Origin: Salmonirosea aquatica
GTDB taxonomy: Bacteria; Bacteroidota; Bacteroidia; Cytophagales; Spirosomataceae
Assembly (NCBI RefSeq): GCF_009296315.1
Contig: NZ_WHLY01000002.1
Span: forward strand, 4,314,501-4,378,500
Direction: 5' to 3'
Length of the DNA stretch: 64,000 nucleotides
Positions within the stretch are counted from its first letter, which is position 1, and every line of letters begins with the position of its first letter. The translations under genes were made by a program, and so were the position numbers. Shown one piece after another: positions 24,342-34,335 of the stretch. The notes beneath the pieces were generated by a model that was not told the DNA's origin, did not search any database, and saw only the letters and a program-made list of their open reading frames with translations.

Positions 24342-24941
24342 ATGAAATATCGGCTGATTTTTATATTTGGATGGCTCACCCTTAGTCTGGCGTTTTCTCC
24401 ACTCTACGCCCAGGTCGTGTCACCTACCCTACCGGGCGATACGCTGCCCGCCATCAGGATGAAGTTTGAACCAGTGTATCTGATCTTTCTGCTAGTTCCG
24501 ATCGGAGGTCTGTTCGTTGGCGGACATTCGTATCAAATCAACGGCGAGAATAAATTGCTGGCATCTTATGTCAAGCCGTATTTTAATGCTACCAATGACC
24601 CACTTTTAGCAGATTTATATGGTCGGCACAAGCGAAATCGAATTGTTTGGTACAGTGCAACTGCTACGGGAACCGTTGTTCTTTTTGCCGGATTTATTCG
24701 GGCCATTTCATCTGTGTTTTCATACGATCCGGGCTTTGAAGATTCCTTTCAGAACTATTTGATCGTAAGTGGCGGTCTGGCCGCCGCCGGAATAGGGGCA
24801 AGAATAGTCTGTTTCCGGCAATTGCGGAAGGCCGTCAACTATTATAACTTTGAGTACGCCGGCAAAGACCCTTCCGTAAGCCTACATGTAGGCCTACCTT
24901 CGGCCACCCCAGCAGGACTGGCACTCTATCTGAAATTCTGA
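24342..24941 (+). CDS. Hypothetical membrane protein
   Basis: From the ATG at 24342 the product is 199 residues: a signal peptide ([24 protein letters not shown]), a hydrophobic segment with [21 protein letters not shown], another at [14 protein letters not shown], and a glycine/alanine-rich third at [13 protein letters not shown]. No known family. It is 66 bp after the glycosidase and 14 bp before the macro-domain gene on the same strand, so the three may be co-transcribed. Confidence 0.65.
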   Translation: MKYRLIFIFGWLTLSLAFSPLYAQVVSPTLPGDTLPAIRMKFEPVYLIFLLVPIGGLFVGGHSYQINGENKLLASYVKPYFNATNDPLLADLYGRHKRNRIVWYSATATGTVVLFAGFIRAISSVFSYDPGFEDSFQNYLIVSGGLAAAGIGARIVCFRQLRKAVNYYNFEYAGKDPSVSLHVGLPSATPAGLALYLKF

Positions 24942-24955
24942 AAGCCCCCGAAGCT

Positions 24956-25471
24956 ATGATTGAACTTGTGCAGGACGATATTACCCGCATCGAGGCCGAT
25001 GCCATCGTGAACGCCGCCAACAGCTCACTGCTGGGCGGTGGCGGAGTCGACGGAGCCATCCACCGCGCAGGCGGTAAGGCGATTCTGGAAGCCTGCCGGA
25101 AAATCCGGGCCAGGCAAGGGGGATGTCCCACGGGCGAGGCGGTCATCACCACGGCTGGTAATCTCCCTGCCAAATTTGTGATCCATACCGTAGGTCCGGT
25201 ATGGCACGGCGGGCACAATCAGGAGGAGGCCCTACTTCGCTCGGCTTATACCAACAGCCTCCAATGCGCCATCGAAAACGATGTTCGTTCTATTGCATTT
25301 CCCAACATCAGCACCGGGGTGTACCGTTTTCCCAAAGAGAAAGCCGCCGAAATTGCGATTCGGTCGGTACGCGAATTCCTGGCCGCAAGGGATGATAGCC
25401 TCAAGGTGATTTTTGTCTGCTTCGATTCTGAGAATTACAGGCTATACCAGCGGTTACTGGCACCCGCCTAA
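24956..25471 (+). CDS. Macro-domain protein (O-acetyl-ADP-ribose deacetylase type)
   Basis: At 171 residues this is a stand-alone macro domain. The ADP-ribose-binding motifs are complete: [24 protein letters not shown], then [13 protein letters not shown] and [17 protein letters not shown]. Members remove acetyl from O-acetyl-ADP-ribose or hydrolyse ADP-ribose from modified substrates. The Asn/Asp and GVYG-like loop residues are present, so it should be active. It overlaps tail to tail by 18 bp with the next minus-strand gene. Confidence 0.93.
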   Translation: MIELVQDDITRIEADAIVNAANSSLLGGGGVDGAIHRAGGKAILEACRKIRARQGGCPTGEAVITTAGNLPAKFVIHTVGPVWHGGHNQEEALLRSAYTNSLQCAIENDVRSIAFPNISTGVYRFPKEKAAEIAIRSVREFLAARDDSLKVIFVCFDSENYRLYQRLLAPA

Positions 25472-25747
25472 GGTGTTTTTGGACGTATTCTGCCGGAGGT
25501 ACCTGAGCTGAATATGGGGATATTGGTTCAGAATGTTCCGGAGTTTGTAGGTACGTTCGTAGGCATTGTTGAAGAACCAGATTCGGATCACGCACTCCTT
25601 ATTGTCTCGGGATTGCCCGTAAAAATAAAGAATCCACAGCTTGGGAGCCAGTGGGTTGTCTACGTCCAGTTTGATTCTCTTTACTTTGTTTAGGTCAATG
25701 GCAAGGTTGTTGAAGCTTGATTCGGTTTTTAACGTGAGTGTTTGCAT
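25454..25747 (-). CDS. Small hypothetical protein
   Basis: A 97-residue soluble protein, rich in Asn, Leu and aromatic residues ([26 protein letters not shown]). It has no recognised family. Its end overlaps the macro-domain gene by 18 bp. The codons are more AT-rich than the neighbours, which may indicate separate origin. It may be a real gene, since the frame is well conserved in length and the alternating hydrophobic pattern suggests a beta-rich fold, but this is not certain. Confidence 0.5.
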   Translation of the reverse strand: MQTLTLKTESSFNNLAIDLNKVKRIKLDVDNPLAPKLWILYFYGQSRDNKECVIRIWFFNNAYERTYKLRNILNQYPHIQLRYLRQNTSKNTLGGCQ

Positions 25748-25811
25748 TGGAATAGGAAATTTTATAGAGGGGGAAGTTATAACTGATGCTTACTTATAAG
25801 ATACCAGAATA

Positions 25812-25970
25812 TTAAAAGTGTGTGTTATTCGCCCCGAAAAGTTTTCCTTTTATGTCCCGTAACGCAATCCCAATACCCCGAACACTAGGAAAAATCCTAC
25901 AAAAGGGAGAAAAAATAATGATTACCGCTGCTGTTCCAATTGCTGAAAATAGGGTTATATCGAAAACCAT
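25812..25970 (-). CDS. Possible 52-residue single-pass membrane protein
   Basis: This short minus-strand frame begins at an ATG (25970) and encodes a hydrophobic helix (FSAIGTAAVIIIFSPF) followed by a polar, basic tail (RDIKGKLFGANN). The composition looks protein-like, whereas the overlapping plus-strand frame does not. No family is recognised. It is the only candidate in the AT-rich 366-bp space 25748-26113. Confidence 0.3.
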   Translation of the reverse strand: MVFDITLFSAIGTAAVIIIFSPFCRIFPSVRGIGIALRDIKGKLFGANNTHF

Positions 25971-26113
25971 GCCAATTTTTAATGTATCTGAATTTGGTAA
26001 TAATTTTTAGGAATAGTTACTAGCTTGCGAAGGTTACTCGCCATGATTTGTGACACTTCTGAATTCTTACCTATACATTTACTGCTACTAAATCCCTGAA
26101 ATTTCTCACGTCC

Positions 26114-27021
26114 ATGAAAACCGACTATCGAAGAAAGTTCCTAAAAAATATTTTTATGGGGGGTGCTGCTCTGAGTTTGGCTCCAAAAATGATAGCAGGG
26201 CCCCGGGCCTATGCCGGGGTAGGTAAGTCCCACCTAAAACTCAGCTGCAATATTTATTCCTTTAATGACCCACTCCGCAAAAGTGAAATGACTTTGGAAG
26301 AGGTGTTCAAATTCTGCTCCGATATTGGCTTTGCCGCGGTAGATCCTACGGGCTACTACTTTCCCGGCTATCCGGCCGTACCTGCCGATGAATACGTATA
26401 CGAAATCAAGAAAAAGGCTTTTCTGATGGGCTTGGATATCAGCGGCACGGGGGTACGCACCGATTTTTCCAATCCCGATGCCGGCAAGCGCGCCGCCGAT
26501 GTGGAGCTGGTACGGCAGTGGGTGGAGGTAGCCGCCAAAATGGATGCGCCCGTGCTACGGGTATTCGCAGGCAAGGGGTACCTGAGGGAAACACAGAAGC
26601 CGAAGTGATGGATTGGGCGGTGGAAGGACTCCGGCAATGTACGGAACTCGGCCGGGCGAAGGGCGTGATGATTGTGCTGCAAAACCATAATGAATTGCTC
26701 AAAACGGTAGATCAGGTACTTTACATCCGCAACAAAATAGCGTCTGACTGGCTGGGAATCAACCTCGACATCGGTAGCCTTCGGGCGGGCGATCCCTATG
26801 AAGAAATCGCCAAACTTGCGCCCTATGCCTATACCTGGCAGATCAAAGAAATAATATACCGCAACGGTAAGGAAGAAAAACCCGACTTACCCCGCCTCAT
26901 GGAAATTATCCAAAAATCAGGGTACCGGGGGTACATTCCTATCGAAACCCTGGCAGGTGATCCGCGCGTGCAGGTACCCCGGTTTCTGGCCGAGGTACGG
27001 TCAGCGGTGGAAGGGTTATAG
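26114..27021 (+). CDS. Secreted sugar-phosphate isomerase/epimerase-like protein, frameshifted
   Basis: The N-terminus is a twin-arginine signal (YRRKFLKNIFMGGAALSL). A xylose-isomerase-like TIM barrel follows: LSCNIYSFNDPL, FCSDIGFAAVDPTGYYFPGY, then GVMIVLQNHNELLKT, LGINLDIGSLRAGDPYEEI, YIPIETLAGDP. The His/Asp/Glu residues of the metal site are spread over both halves. The frame is broken at 26575-26578: four Gs should be five to join VFAGKG to VPEGNTEAEVMDW. The run is part of a GGTACC site. It is probably a single gene of about 300 residues and an assembly error. It is convergent with the DUF1501 gene. Confidence 0.8.
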
Positions 27022-27027
27022 GGTACC

Positions 27028-28455
27028 CTATCCCAGCAAGTCCAGCACCGCCTTTCCTTTGCCGTCGGGGGTAGTGTAGAAAGGACGCTTCTCGATCTCG
27101 TACTGTGTGTCGGGCGCAATGCCCAGCGCGTGATAGATGGTCTGGTGGATACCGTCGATCTTGACGGGGTTTTCGATGGTTTTGCAGGGACGTTCGTCGG
27201 CGGTCTTGCCGTATACGTGTCCTCGTTTGATGCCGCCGCCGAACATCAGCATCGAGCAGCCATCGGTAAAGTGGCGGTGCATGCCATAAAACTTTTCCTC
27301 GGTCAGGATATCGGGCTGGTTGACCTGTTCTTTCACCTTTTGGTCGGGCCGTCCTTCTACCATCATGTCGCGGCTGAATTCACTGGCCAGCACCACCAGG
27401 GTACGGTCCAGGTGGCCGGTTTTGTCCAGGTCTTTGATCAACTGGGCCACGGGTCCGTCAATCATTTTTTTCATATCCGCCATGCGCGTGTGGCCGTTTT
27501 CGTGGGTATCAAAGCCTTTGAAAGGCTCGTATTCGGTGGTGACGCTGATGAAGCGCGCGCCCTGCTCGGTGAGGCGGCGGGCGAGTAGGCAGCCCAGGCC
27601 AAACCGTCCGGTGTTGTAGATATCGTAACTTTCTTTGGGTTCGTTGCTGAGGTCAAAGGCCTTGGATTCGGGCGAATTGAGCAGCATGTAGGCTTGCTCC
27701 ATGGATCGCCTGAGTGATTCTTTCTGGTAATCGCTACCGAATTCACCCACCGGACTCTGACTAATTAGTTCATTATATAATTGATTCCGCCGCTCGAAGC
27801 GTTTAGCGTCCATGCCGATGGGCGGGCGCACACTTTCCAAACCCTGACTGGGGTCGGGGATCAGGAAGGGACCAAACTCGTTACCCAGGAACCCGGCTGT
27901 GTGAAAGGCTTTCAATTCTTCGGCCTCACCAACCGAGAACCGCTGCCCTATGTCGATGAAGGCTGGAATGACCGGATTTTTTGGGCCTAGCTCCTTGGCG
28001 ATCCAGGCCCCGATGTGGGGGGCTGCTACGGTTTGGGGTGGTTCGTAACAGGTATGCCAGTGGTACTGGTGGCGCGAGTGCAGAATGTGCCCCAGGTCAG
28101 CGGCCACGTACGATCGGATCAGGGTACCTTTGTCCATCACGCTGCCAATGCCTTGCAGACCTTCGGAAAAGTGGATGCCATCCAGCACCGTCGGCAAAGA
28201 CTTGAAGGTACTTAGCACCCGATTCCCCTCCATGTCTTTTTCGAAGGGCGTGTAACGTTTGGGATCGAAGGTCTCAGTATGGGCCATACCTCCGGCCATC
28301 CACAGCAGAATGACCGTGTCGGCGGTGCCGTCCGTTTTTCCAACGGATTTACAGCCCGAAAGCAAACTGGCCATAGGGGCACCGGCGGCCAGCGCGGCCA
28401 GGGTAGCCGCGCTGCTGCGCTGTAAAAATTCGCGTCGGTTCCAGGTACTTTTCAT
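27028..28455 (-). CDS. DUF1501 secreted protein (Tat-exported)
   Basis: From the ATG at 28455 the product is 475 residues with a twin-arginine signal (NRREFLQRSSAATLAALAAG) followed by a possible lipid Cys (LLSGC). The alkaline-phosphatase-like fold of DUF1501 is seen in VILLWMAGGMAHTETFDPK, GAWIAKELGPKNPVIPAF, VTTEYEPFKGFDTHENGH and VVLASEFSRDMM. These proteins are regularly encoded next to DUF1549/DUF1553 (PSD1) cytochromes, as here. Their chemistry is not established. It is 107 bp downstream of the PSD1 gene on the same strand, so likely one operon. Confidence 0.9.
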   Translation of the reverse strand: MKSTWNRREFLQRSSAATLAALAAGAPMASLLSGCKSVGKTDGTADTVILLWMAGGMAHTETFDPKRYTPFEKDMEGNRVLSTFKSLPTVLDGIHFSEGLQGIGSVMDKGTLIRSYVAADLGHILHSRHQYHWHTCYEPPQTVAAPHIGAWIAKELGPKNPVIPAFIDIGQRFSVGEAEELKAFHTAGFLGNEFGPFLIPDPSQGLESVRPPIGMDAKRFERRNQLYNELISQSPVGEFGSDYQKESLRRSMEQAYMLLNSPESKAFDLSNEPKESYDIYNTGRFGLGCLLARRLTEQGARFISVTTEYEPFKGFDTHENGHTRMADMKKMIDGPVAQLIKDLDKTGHLDRTLVVLASEFSRDMMVEGRPDQKVKEQVNQPDILTEEKFYGMHRHFTDGCSMLMFGGGIKRGHVYGKTADERPCKTIENPVKIDGIHQTIYHALGIAPDTQYEIEKRPFYTTPDGKGKAVLDLLG

Positions 28456-28562
28456 GGTTTTGTTTTTATGAAGGGGCAAAGGGACAAAGTTTTTTTGCTC
28501 ACTATGGAATCTGATAATCTGGCGCAAGCCCACTCTGTGCCTTTGCTCCTTTGTGTCTTTTT

Positions 28563-30919
28563 TTAATAAATCAACTGAAATTCAGGATGTAGCACGATGG
28601 CCCAGGCCAAATCCTGGATACCTTCTTCACTGGGATTTTTGCCAATTATTTCTTCGGCCACGGCTATTTCGCGGGGCATGGGATTACGGCTCAGGGCCCG
28701 TTGATACAGTGCTCTTATCAGTCGGTCAGACTGCGGGAAGCGGGCTTTCCAGCGTTTCGCTCCGGTTTTTATGGATGAATTCAAAAGCTCGCCGTTGGTC
28801 AGTTCCAACGCCTGCAGCAGGCTGGCCTGCGAAGTGCGGCTCGTGCTCACGGTTTCGCGGTTGGGGCGTCCGAGGGCGGTTTGGAAAGGATCGTTTTTGA
28901 CCAATGACGCTCTAGGGAAACGAATCTGCTGGGGCATGGTTTCGGGGAACCGTTTGTACACAATGGATGTGTCCCCATAGATCGGGTTAAAGGTGGTACT
29001 CACGGCATCGGCAAATTGCTCGGCGGTGATGCGACGGCGTACCATCCCCTGGAATACGTAAGAGGGAGACATCAGCAAGTCCGGTTCCTGTACAGCCACC
29101 GAAGGTAGCTGGTAGGTTTTTGACGTAAGAATGGTGTACATCAGTTTCTTGATGTCATAGCCGTTTTGGACAAAGTCGGTGGCCAGCCAATCCAGCAAAT
29201 CCTGGCTCCAGGGTAGGTTGTCCATCACATCCACGGGCTCCACAATGCCCGGCCCATCAGCTGCGCCCAGATGCGGTTGACAAGCGTCCGATACAGGCGT
29301 CCGTCTTCGGGCTTTACCAGAAAATCGGCCAACTCGCGCAGCCGTTCTTCGGTGGGCGCATCGATGCTGATTTCGCCCAGTTCCTTGAACAAAATTTGTC
29401 TGCCTGCCATTTTGCCCGTGGGCTGATCGCAGCGGTTGATTTCCAGCAGCGTGTCGGCGAACACATTGGCGAAAGCGTAGGCATCGGCCAGTTTCCAGTC
29501 ACTGACAAAGCTATCGTGGCAGGAAGCGCATTTGAGGTTGAGGCCCAGCAGTACCTGCGAGACATTCTGAGCAGCCTGCATTTCGGTACGCTGGCTTGAA
29601 TTGATGGTACCCCGCCATTTGATCCCTTTGATAAAACCCGCCGATTCTTCCTGCGGGCTGATGAGTTCCCGCACAAACCAATTGTAGGGTTTGTTGGTTT
29701 TCAGTGATTTATAGAGCCATTTGGTCATATCGAAGCGTCCACCCGTGATGTACCCCGTGCCGGAGTAGTCGTTGCGCAGGGCATCGTTCCAAAAGGTGAG
29801 CCAGTGCTGGGCGTAGTCGGTATCGCGGGCCAGTAATTCTTTGACCAGTAATTCCCGTTTGTCGGGTCGGTGATCGGTGAGGAAAGCCTGCACCCGGGCG
29901 GGCGGGGGAAGCAGGCCGATAACATCCAGGAATACCCGCCGGATGTAGATGCGGTCGGAGACGACCTGTTCCCAGGGTACCTTATGCTCTTGGAAATACA
30001 CGTTGACAAATCGATCTACGGGATTGGTGAGACCGGCGGTAGCCGGGGGCAGAATGGGAGTGCGCGGCGCCAGCGGAGCTACCCTGAACAAGCTCTTCTC
30101 TGCACCACTGGGCCAGGGAGCACCCTGTTTGATCCAGAATTCCAGTACCGCTATTTCCTGGGCGGATAATCTCTTGCCTTTGGTAGGCATAGCTTCCTTA
30201 TGGCCCGTCGGCAGGGAAATCCGACGAATCATTTCACTTTTTTCGGGCTGACCGGGAATCACGACGGGGCCGTCCTCGCCGCCTTGCATCACGAATTCTT
30301 TCTTATCGAGCCGCAGTTCGCCTTTGCTCTTGGTGGCCCCGTGGCAGCTGTAACAGTTATGTGCCAAGATGGAACGTACTTCCAGGTTCAGGTCTTCTAC
30401 CTGTTTCGTAGAAAGCGGCTGACGGGCGCTGGCCAAAACAAAGGTAGCGGTAGGTGAACCCGGACCTGCCGGATCGTTGGCTCCGGGCAGCACGCTGCTG
30501 AGGTAGTCGTCGCCGTGGGTCAGCATGGCACCCAAATGCCCGGCTACCGTGACGCCCACCACCGTGAGGATCAGGGTAACCCGGTACCAGCGAAGGCGAC
30601 CCATGCGCAGTAAGGCCAGGGCCAGTAGGGAAAGTGACATGGTGGCTATGCCCGACCATTGATGGTAGGTAAGTGTGTCGCCGCCGTAGTTTTCCTGATT
30701 GGCCAGGATCAGTCCGAGTGCCACCGCCACCATGGCACTTACGGCACCGATCCAGACCAGCAAATTAATTCCGGCCCGAAGCTCTTTTTTGGATCCCCAC
30801 CAGTCGAGGATTTCGAGAAAGAGCGCCACGCAAAGCAAACCCACGGGGAAGTGAACGATGAGCGGGTGCAACCGTCCCAAAAACTGCCAAAGCCAAAAGG
30901 TGTCTGAAATTTCCTGCAC
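28563..30919 (-). CDS. PSD1-type protein: DUF2231 - cytochrome c - DUF1549 - DUF1553, frameshifted
   Basis: The N-terminus has membrane helices of the DUF2231 type (LHPLIVHFPVGLLCVALFLEI). A planctomycete-type cytochrome c domain follows (heme motif CYSCHG, distal MP in HKEAMPTKGKRLS). DUF1549 (NPVDRFVNVYF, RRVFLDVIGLLP) contains a second CASCH motif, and DUF1553 (WSQDLLDWLATDFVQNGYDIKKL) closes it. A redox role at the membrane is likely. The frame breaks at 29248-29250: three Cs on the plus strand should be four, giving LMGRGIVEPVDVMDNLPW. With the repair the length is about 785 residues. Confidence 0.85.
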
Positions 30920-31001
30920 GCCTGGAAAAGGATAAAAAAGGGCTGCTGACGCATTGGAGCATCAGCAGCCATTAAATGAATAGAATCAACGCTGATTTAC
31001 C

Positions 31002-32492
31002 TTATGCGCCTAGCGTCCAGTCGCCGCGGTAGTTACGCTTCACAAACTGGTTGGCAGGGTCGAAGTTGGTCACTTTCATGTTCTTGCCATCCCACAACAG
31101 CTTCTTGCGTCCTGGGTAGGAGAAGCCCTTGCCGTCGGCATTAGGTTCGCGGAGGGTATAGCTGCGGATACCCAGGTTGCCCATGATGACCGTCTCAGTC
31201 AATGGACCGGCGTAATCGAAGGACGATGTAAGTTCTTTGTGCTCCTTACTGTTAAATCCGGCCTTGCAGGCGTCGGTCCAGGCTACCTGGTGGCCGTACT
31301 CAGGCAGGCCCGTATATTTGGTTTCAAAGCCTCCCTTGGTCATTTCCATTTTCTGACCGTTTTTGAGATATAGTTTGGGTACCAGCCCGTAGGTTCCGCA
31401 AGTCATAACGCCCTTGTCGCCGATGAGGATAGCCCCGTTGGAACTATCGTCGTCGCCAATCGGATCGTTGGCCGGAATCAGTTCGGGGTGAGCGGGACGC
31501 AATCCACCGTCCAGCCAGATCATCGTTACCTCCGATTTGTTAAGTTTGGTGGGGCCAAACTTAAGCTGGGTGCGCGAAGAGGGCGGACAGCCTTCGGGGA
31601 TGTACTCCGGCGTCCAGTCTTTCAGAAACACCGAACCCACGCTGCATTCTACTTCAGTAGGGTACCCCAATCCGAGTACACGGAAGGGCGGGTCGATGAG
31701 GTGGCAACCCATGTCGCCGAGTGCGCCCGTACCGAATTCCCACCAGCCGCGCCACTTGAAAGGATGATAGGCCGGATTGTAATCCACCCAGGGAGCCGTA
31801 CCTACCCAAAGGTCCCAGTTGAGGCCTTCGGGTACCTCGAATTTGCCCGTGGGTACAGGGATGCCCTGCGGCCATACGGGGCGATTTGTCCAAACATGGA
31901 CTTCTTTTACCGTACCAATCAAGCCTTTGTTGAACCAGTCCTGCATCTGCCGTTGACCGGGGTTGGATGCTCCCTGATTACCCATTTGGGTGACGACCTT
32001 GTACTTGCGGGCCGCCTCGGTGAGCATCCGGGTTTCGTAAATATCGTGCGTAAGGGGCTTCTGGCCGTACACGTGCTTGCCTAGTTGCATGGCGGCCATT
32101 TCGGCCACGGCGTGCTGGTGATCAGGCGTGGAGACTGTTACGGCATCAATGTCCTTACCCATCTCATCGAACATCTTACGAAAATCCATGTACTTTTTGG
32201 CGTTGGGATAGCGGGCGAAATTATCCTTATTGCGGGCCCAGTCCACATCGCAGAGCGCCACGATATTCTCAGCGCCGTTGTTGTAGGCGTTTCGAATGTC
32301 GGAAGATCCCTTGCCGCCGATGCCAATGCCGGCAATGTTCAACTTATCGCTCGGAGCGCGATAGCCCTTGCCAAGTACGTGCCGCGGCACGATAAAAAAG
32401 CTGCCGAGGGCCGAAGCTCCAATGGCTGCCGCTGAACTTTTTTGGAGAAAATCCCGCCGCGAAACGGTTTCCTTTTGGTCTTGCTTGTTCAT
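31002..32492 (-). CDS. Gfo/Idh/MocA family oxidoreductase, Tat-exported
   Basis: The 496-residue protein starts with a twin-arginine signal (VSRRDFLQKSSAAAIGASAL). A Rossmann NAD(P) domain (LNIAGIGIGGKGSSDIRNAY, NIVALCDVDW, DAVTVSTPDHQHA) with the catalytic-type Lys motif GKHVYGQKPLTHD follows, then the C-terminal substrate domain (LGDMGCHLIDPPFRVLGLG). Exported members act on glycosides or inositols in other Bacteroidota; the substrate here is unknown. It precedes the PSD1-DUF1501 pair on the same strand with an 82-bp gap, so the three may form a carbohydrate-oxidising unit. Confidence 0.9.
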   Translation of the reverse strand: MNKQDQKETVSRRDFLQKSSAAAIGASALGSFFIVPRHVLGKGYRAPSDKLNIAGIGIGGKGSSDIRNAYNNGAENIVALCDVDWARNKDNFARYPNAKKYMDFRKMFDEMGKDIDAVTVSTPDHQHAVAEMAAMQLGKHVYGQKPLTHDIYETRMLTEAARKYKVVTQMGNQGASNPGQRQMQDWFNKGLIGTVKEVHVWTNRPVWPQGIPVPTGKFEVPEGLNWDLWVGTAPWVDYNPAYHPFKWRGWWEFGTGALGDMGCHLIDPPFRVLGLGYPTEVECSVGSVFLKDWTPEYIPEGCPPSSRTQLKFGPTKLNKSEVTMIWLDGGLRPAHPELIPANDPIGDDDSSNGAILIGDKGVMTCGTYGLVPKLYLKNGQKMEMTKGGFETKYTGLPEYGHQVAWTDACKAGFNSKEHKELTSSFDYAGPLTETVIMGNLGIRSYTLREPNADGKGFSYPGRKKLLWDGKNMKVTNFDPANQFVKRNYRGDWTLGA

Positions 32493-32709
32493 GGTATAGG
32501 TTTAAAATATGATGCTTAGACTAATATCCAATTTATAAAAAGCCAGCAGATGCCTGTTATTACTTATGAAAGGTCGGCAGAACAGGAGTTTTTTATTTTG
32601 GGTAATCGTGCGTTATCGTACGTAACGTTTTTTCAGGGGCATTCTTGTAAATGACCGGCAACTATTGCCTGGACCCGGGGTAGGTGAACTACCCGCCATG
32701 CTCCTGCGT

Positions 32710-32742
32710 TTTGTCTGATGTAAATATTTAGGCGTACCTTTG
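32710..32742 (+). promoter_or_regulatory. Bacteroidota-type promoter of panD
   Basis: TTTG at 32710-32713 and TACCTTTG at 32735-32742, 21 bp apart, match the -33 TTTG / -7 TAnnTTTG consensus. It lies 58 bp before panD in a 307-bp space (32493-32799) that otherwise holds no gene. A small stem (GGGTAG / CTACCC) lies at about 32680-32697. Confidence 0.7.
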
Positions 32743-32799
32743 ACGGATTTTTCAGGCGCCGGTAGTCGGACACAATAAAGCTACTCACTCGATCAAATC

Positions 32800-33147
32800 A
32801 TGCAAATTACCCTTATGAAGTCAAAGATCCACCGGGTAAAGGTGACGCAGGCCGAACTCAACTACGTCGGCAGTATCACCATCGACGAGGATCTGATGGA
32901 TGCGGTGGGAATCATCGAAAATGAACAGGTACATATTGTCAACAATAATAATGGCGAGCGGCTGGTAACCTACGCCATCAAAGGCGAACGCGGCACGGGC
33001 ATCGTGTGCCTCAATGGCGCGGCCGCCCGTAAGGCACAGGTAGGTGATATAATCATAATCATTGCCTATGGTAGCATGTCGGAAGAGGAAGCCCGTACGT
33101 TCAGGCCCCGCGTGGTGTTCCCCGACGATAATAATCGAATTGTGTAG
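32800..33147 (+). CDS. panD: Aspartate 1-decarboxylase proenzyme
   Basis: PanD converts aspartate to beta-alanine for pantothenate. At 115 residues it is the usual size. The self-cleavage site is present as NYVGSITID: Gly24-Ser25, where Ser25 becomes the pyruvoyl group. The start [12 protein letters not shown] fits the family. [26 protein letters not shown] is the conserved C-terminal barrel. In many Bacteroidota panD directly follows panC; here they are 26.4 kb apart. Confidence 0.96.
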   Translation: MQITLMKSKIHRVKVTQAELNYVGSITIDEDLMDAVGIIENEQVHIVNNNNGERLVTYAIKGERGTGIVCLNGAAARKAQVGDIIIIIAYGSMSEEEARTFRPRVVFPDDNNRIV

Positions 33148-33280
33148 GTTTTGGCACTTGTTTAATCGCGCCATGGGCTTTACCGCCCAGCGGAACGTAT
33201 CCGAAGCAATGTACGACCTACCTGTTCCGGAACCAAGTGCCAACCAGGCGATTCAACACTTCAACTAGTATACTAACTAC

Positions 33281-34315
33281 ATGAAAAACGTCCTCCGGTA
33301 TGCGATTTCGTTAGCCCTGGCGGGTGGTCTGCTCTGGCTGGTATTCAAGGATATGGATCTGGCCGCCATGCTGGACCGGCTCCAGCAGGCCGATTGGCGC
33401 TGGATCGCGCTGTCGTGCTCGCTGGTGTTGATGGCGCACATTACCCGGGCCTGGCGCTGGCAGATGTTGCTCGAGCCGCTGGGCCATCGTCCCAGCCTGT
33501 TCGATGCCACGACTTCGGTGCTGACGGGGTACTTTGCCAACTACATCATTCCGCGTATGGGCGAGGTCACGCGCTGTGGTACCCTCTATAAATTGGAGAA
33601 AGTCCCGGTGAACCTCAGTTTTGGGACCGTAGTAGCCGAGCGCGTATTTGATGTGCTGACGCTGCTGGTACTGATTGCCCTTAACTTTTTATTGGAATTT
33701 GACCGGCTCAGCACGTTTTTTCTGGATTTTTTCGGCAGTAAGGTTTCGGGTGGAGAGCCACAGGGTACCAACTTCCTGTTGATTGGTTTTGGAGGAATAG
33801 TATTGCTGATTACGATCGGGGTTGTATTTATTTTGACGAATAAAAGCCTTCGGGAAAAACTCCTGCAAAATGCTATCATCATAAAAATCGCGACCTTTCT
33901 GAAAGGTATGCTGGAAGGGGTACTGAGCATTCGCAAGCTCCGTAGTCCGGCGTTGTTCATTTTTAGTACCCTGCTCATCTGGGTGTTTTATTACTTGATT
34001 TCGTACGTGCTTTTTTTCAGTATTCCCGAAACGTCTACCCTGGGGCCATTGGCCGGGCTGACGATTCTGGTGATCGGAGCCATTGGTATGACGGCTCCGA
34101 CGCAGGGCGGCATCGGAGCGTACCATCTGTTGGTGGGAAATGTGATGATCTTGTACGGTCTGACCCAAAAGGACGGCATTACCTTAGCTACCTTCGTGCA
34201 CGGTACCCAAATGTTGTTTATGCTGGCCGTGGGCGCACTGGCGTTTTTAGTGGTGCTGCTTAAAAACCGGAAATCCACTACCGAACCTGCCCTGAGTGAA
34301 CAGCCCGTTTCTTAA
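33281..34315 (+). CDS. Flippase-like / lysylphosphatidylglycerol synthase TM-region protein (UPF0104)
   Basis: The 344-residue integral membrane protein has about eight transmembrane helices and the UPF0104 pattern: ITRAWRWQMLLEPLGHRP, TGYFANYIIPRMGEVTRCGTLYKLEKVPVNLSFGTVVAERVFD, and GAIGMTAPTQGGIGAYHLLVG. It lacks a C-terminal aminoacyl-transfer domain, so lipid flipping or glycan transport is more likely than lysylation. The position after panD is the standard Bacteroidota arrangement. Confidence 0.88.
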   Translation: MKNVLRYAISLALAGGLLWLVFKDMDLAAMLDRLQQADWRWIALSCSLVLMAHITRAWRWQMLLEPLGHRPSLFDATTSVLTGYFANYIIPRMGEVTRCGTLYKLEKVPVNLSFGTVVAERVFDVLTLLVLIALNFLLEFDRLSTFFLDFFGSKVSGGEPQGTNFLLIGFGGIVLLITIGVVFILTNKSLREKLLQNAIIIKIATFLKGMLEGVLSIRKLRSPALFIFSTLLIWVFYYLISYVLFFSIPETSTLGPLAGLTILVIGAIGMTAPTQGGIGAYHLLVGNVMILYGLTQKDGITLATFVHGTQMLFMLAVGALAFLVVLLKNRKSTTEPALSEQPVS

Positions 34316-34335
34316 TCTGAAGCGATACATCTGAC

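Noticed and set aside
25822-26010. 62-residue plus-strand frame in the AT-rich gap
   Set aside because: Its composition does not look protein-like, it has no promoter, and the opposite-strand frame at 25812-25970 makes more sense.
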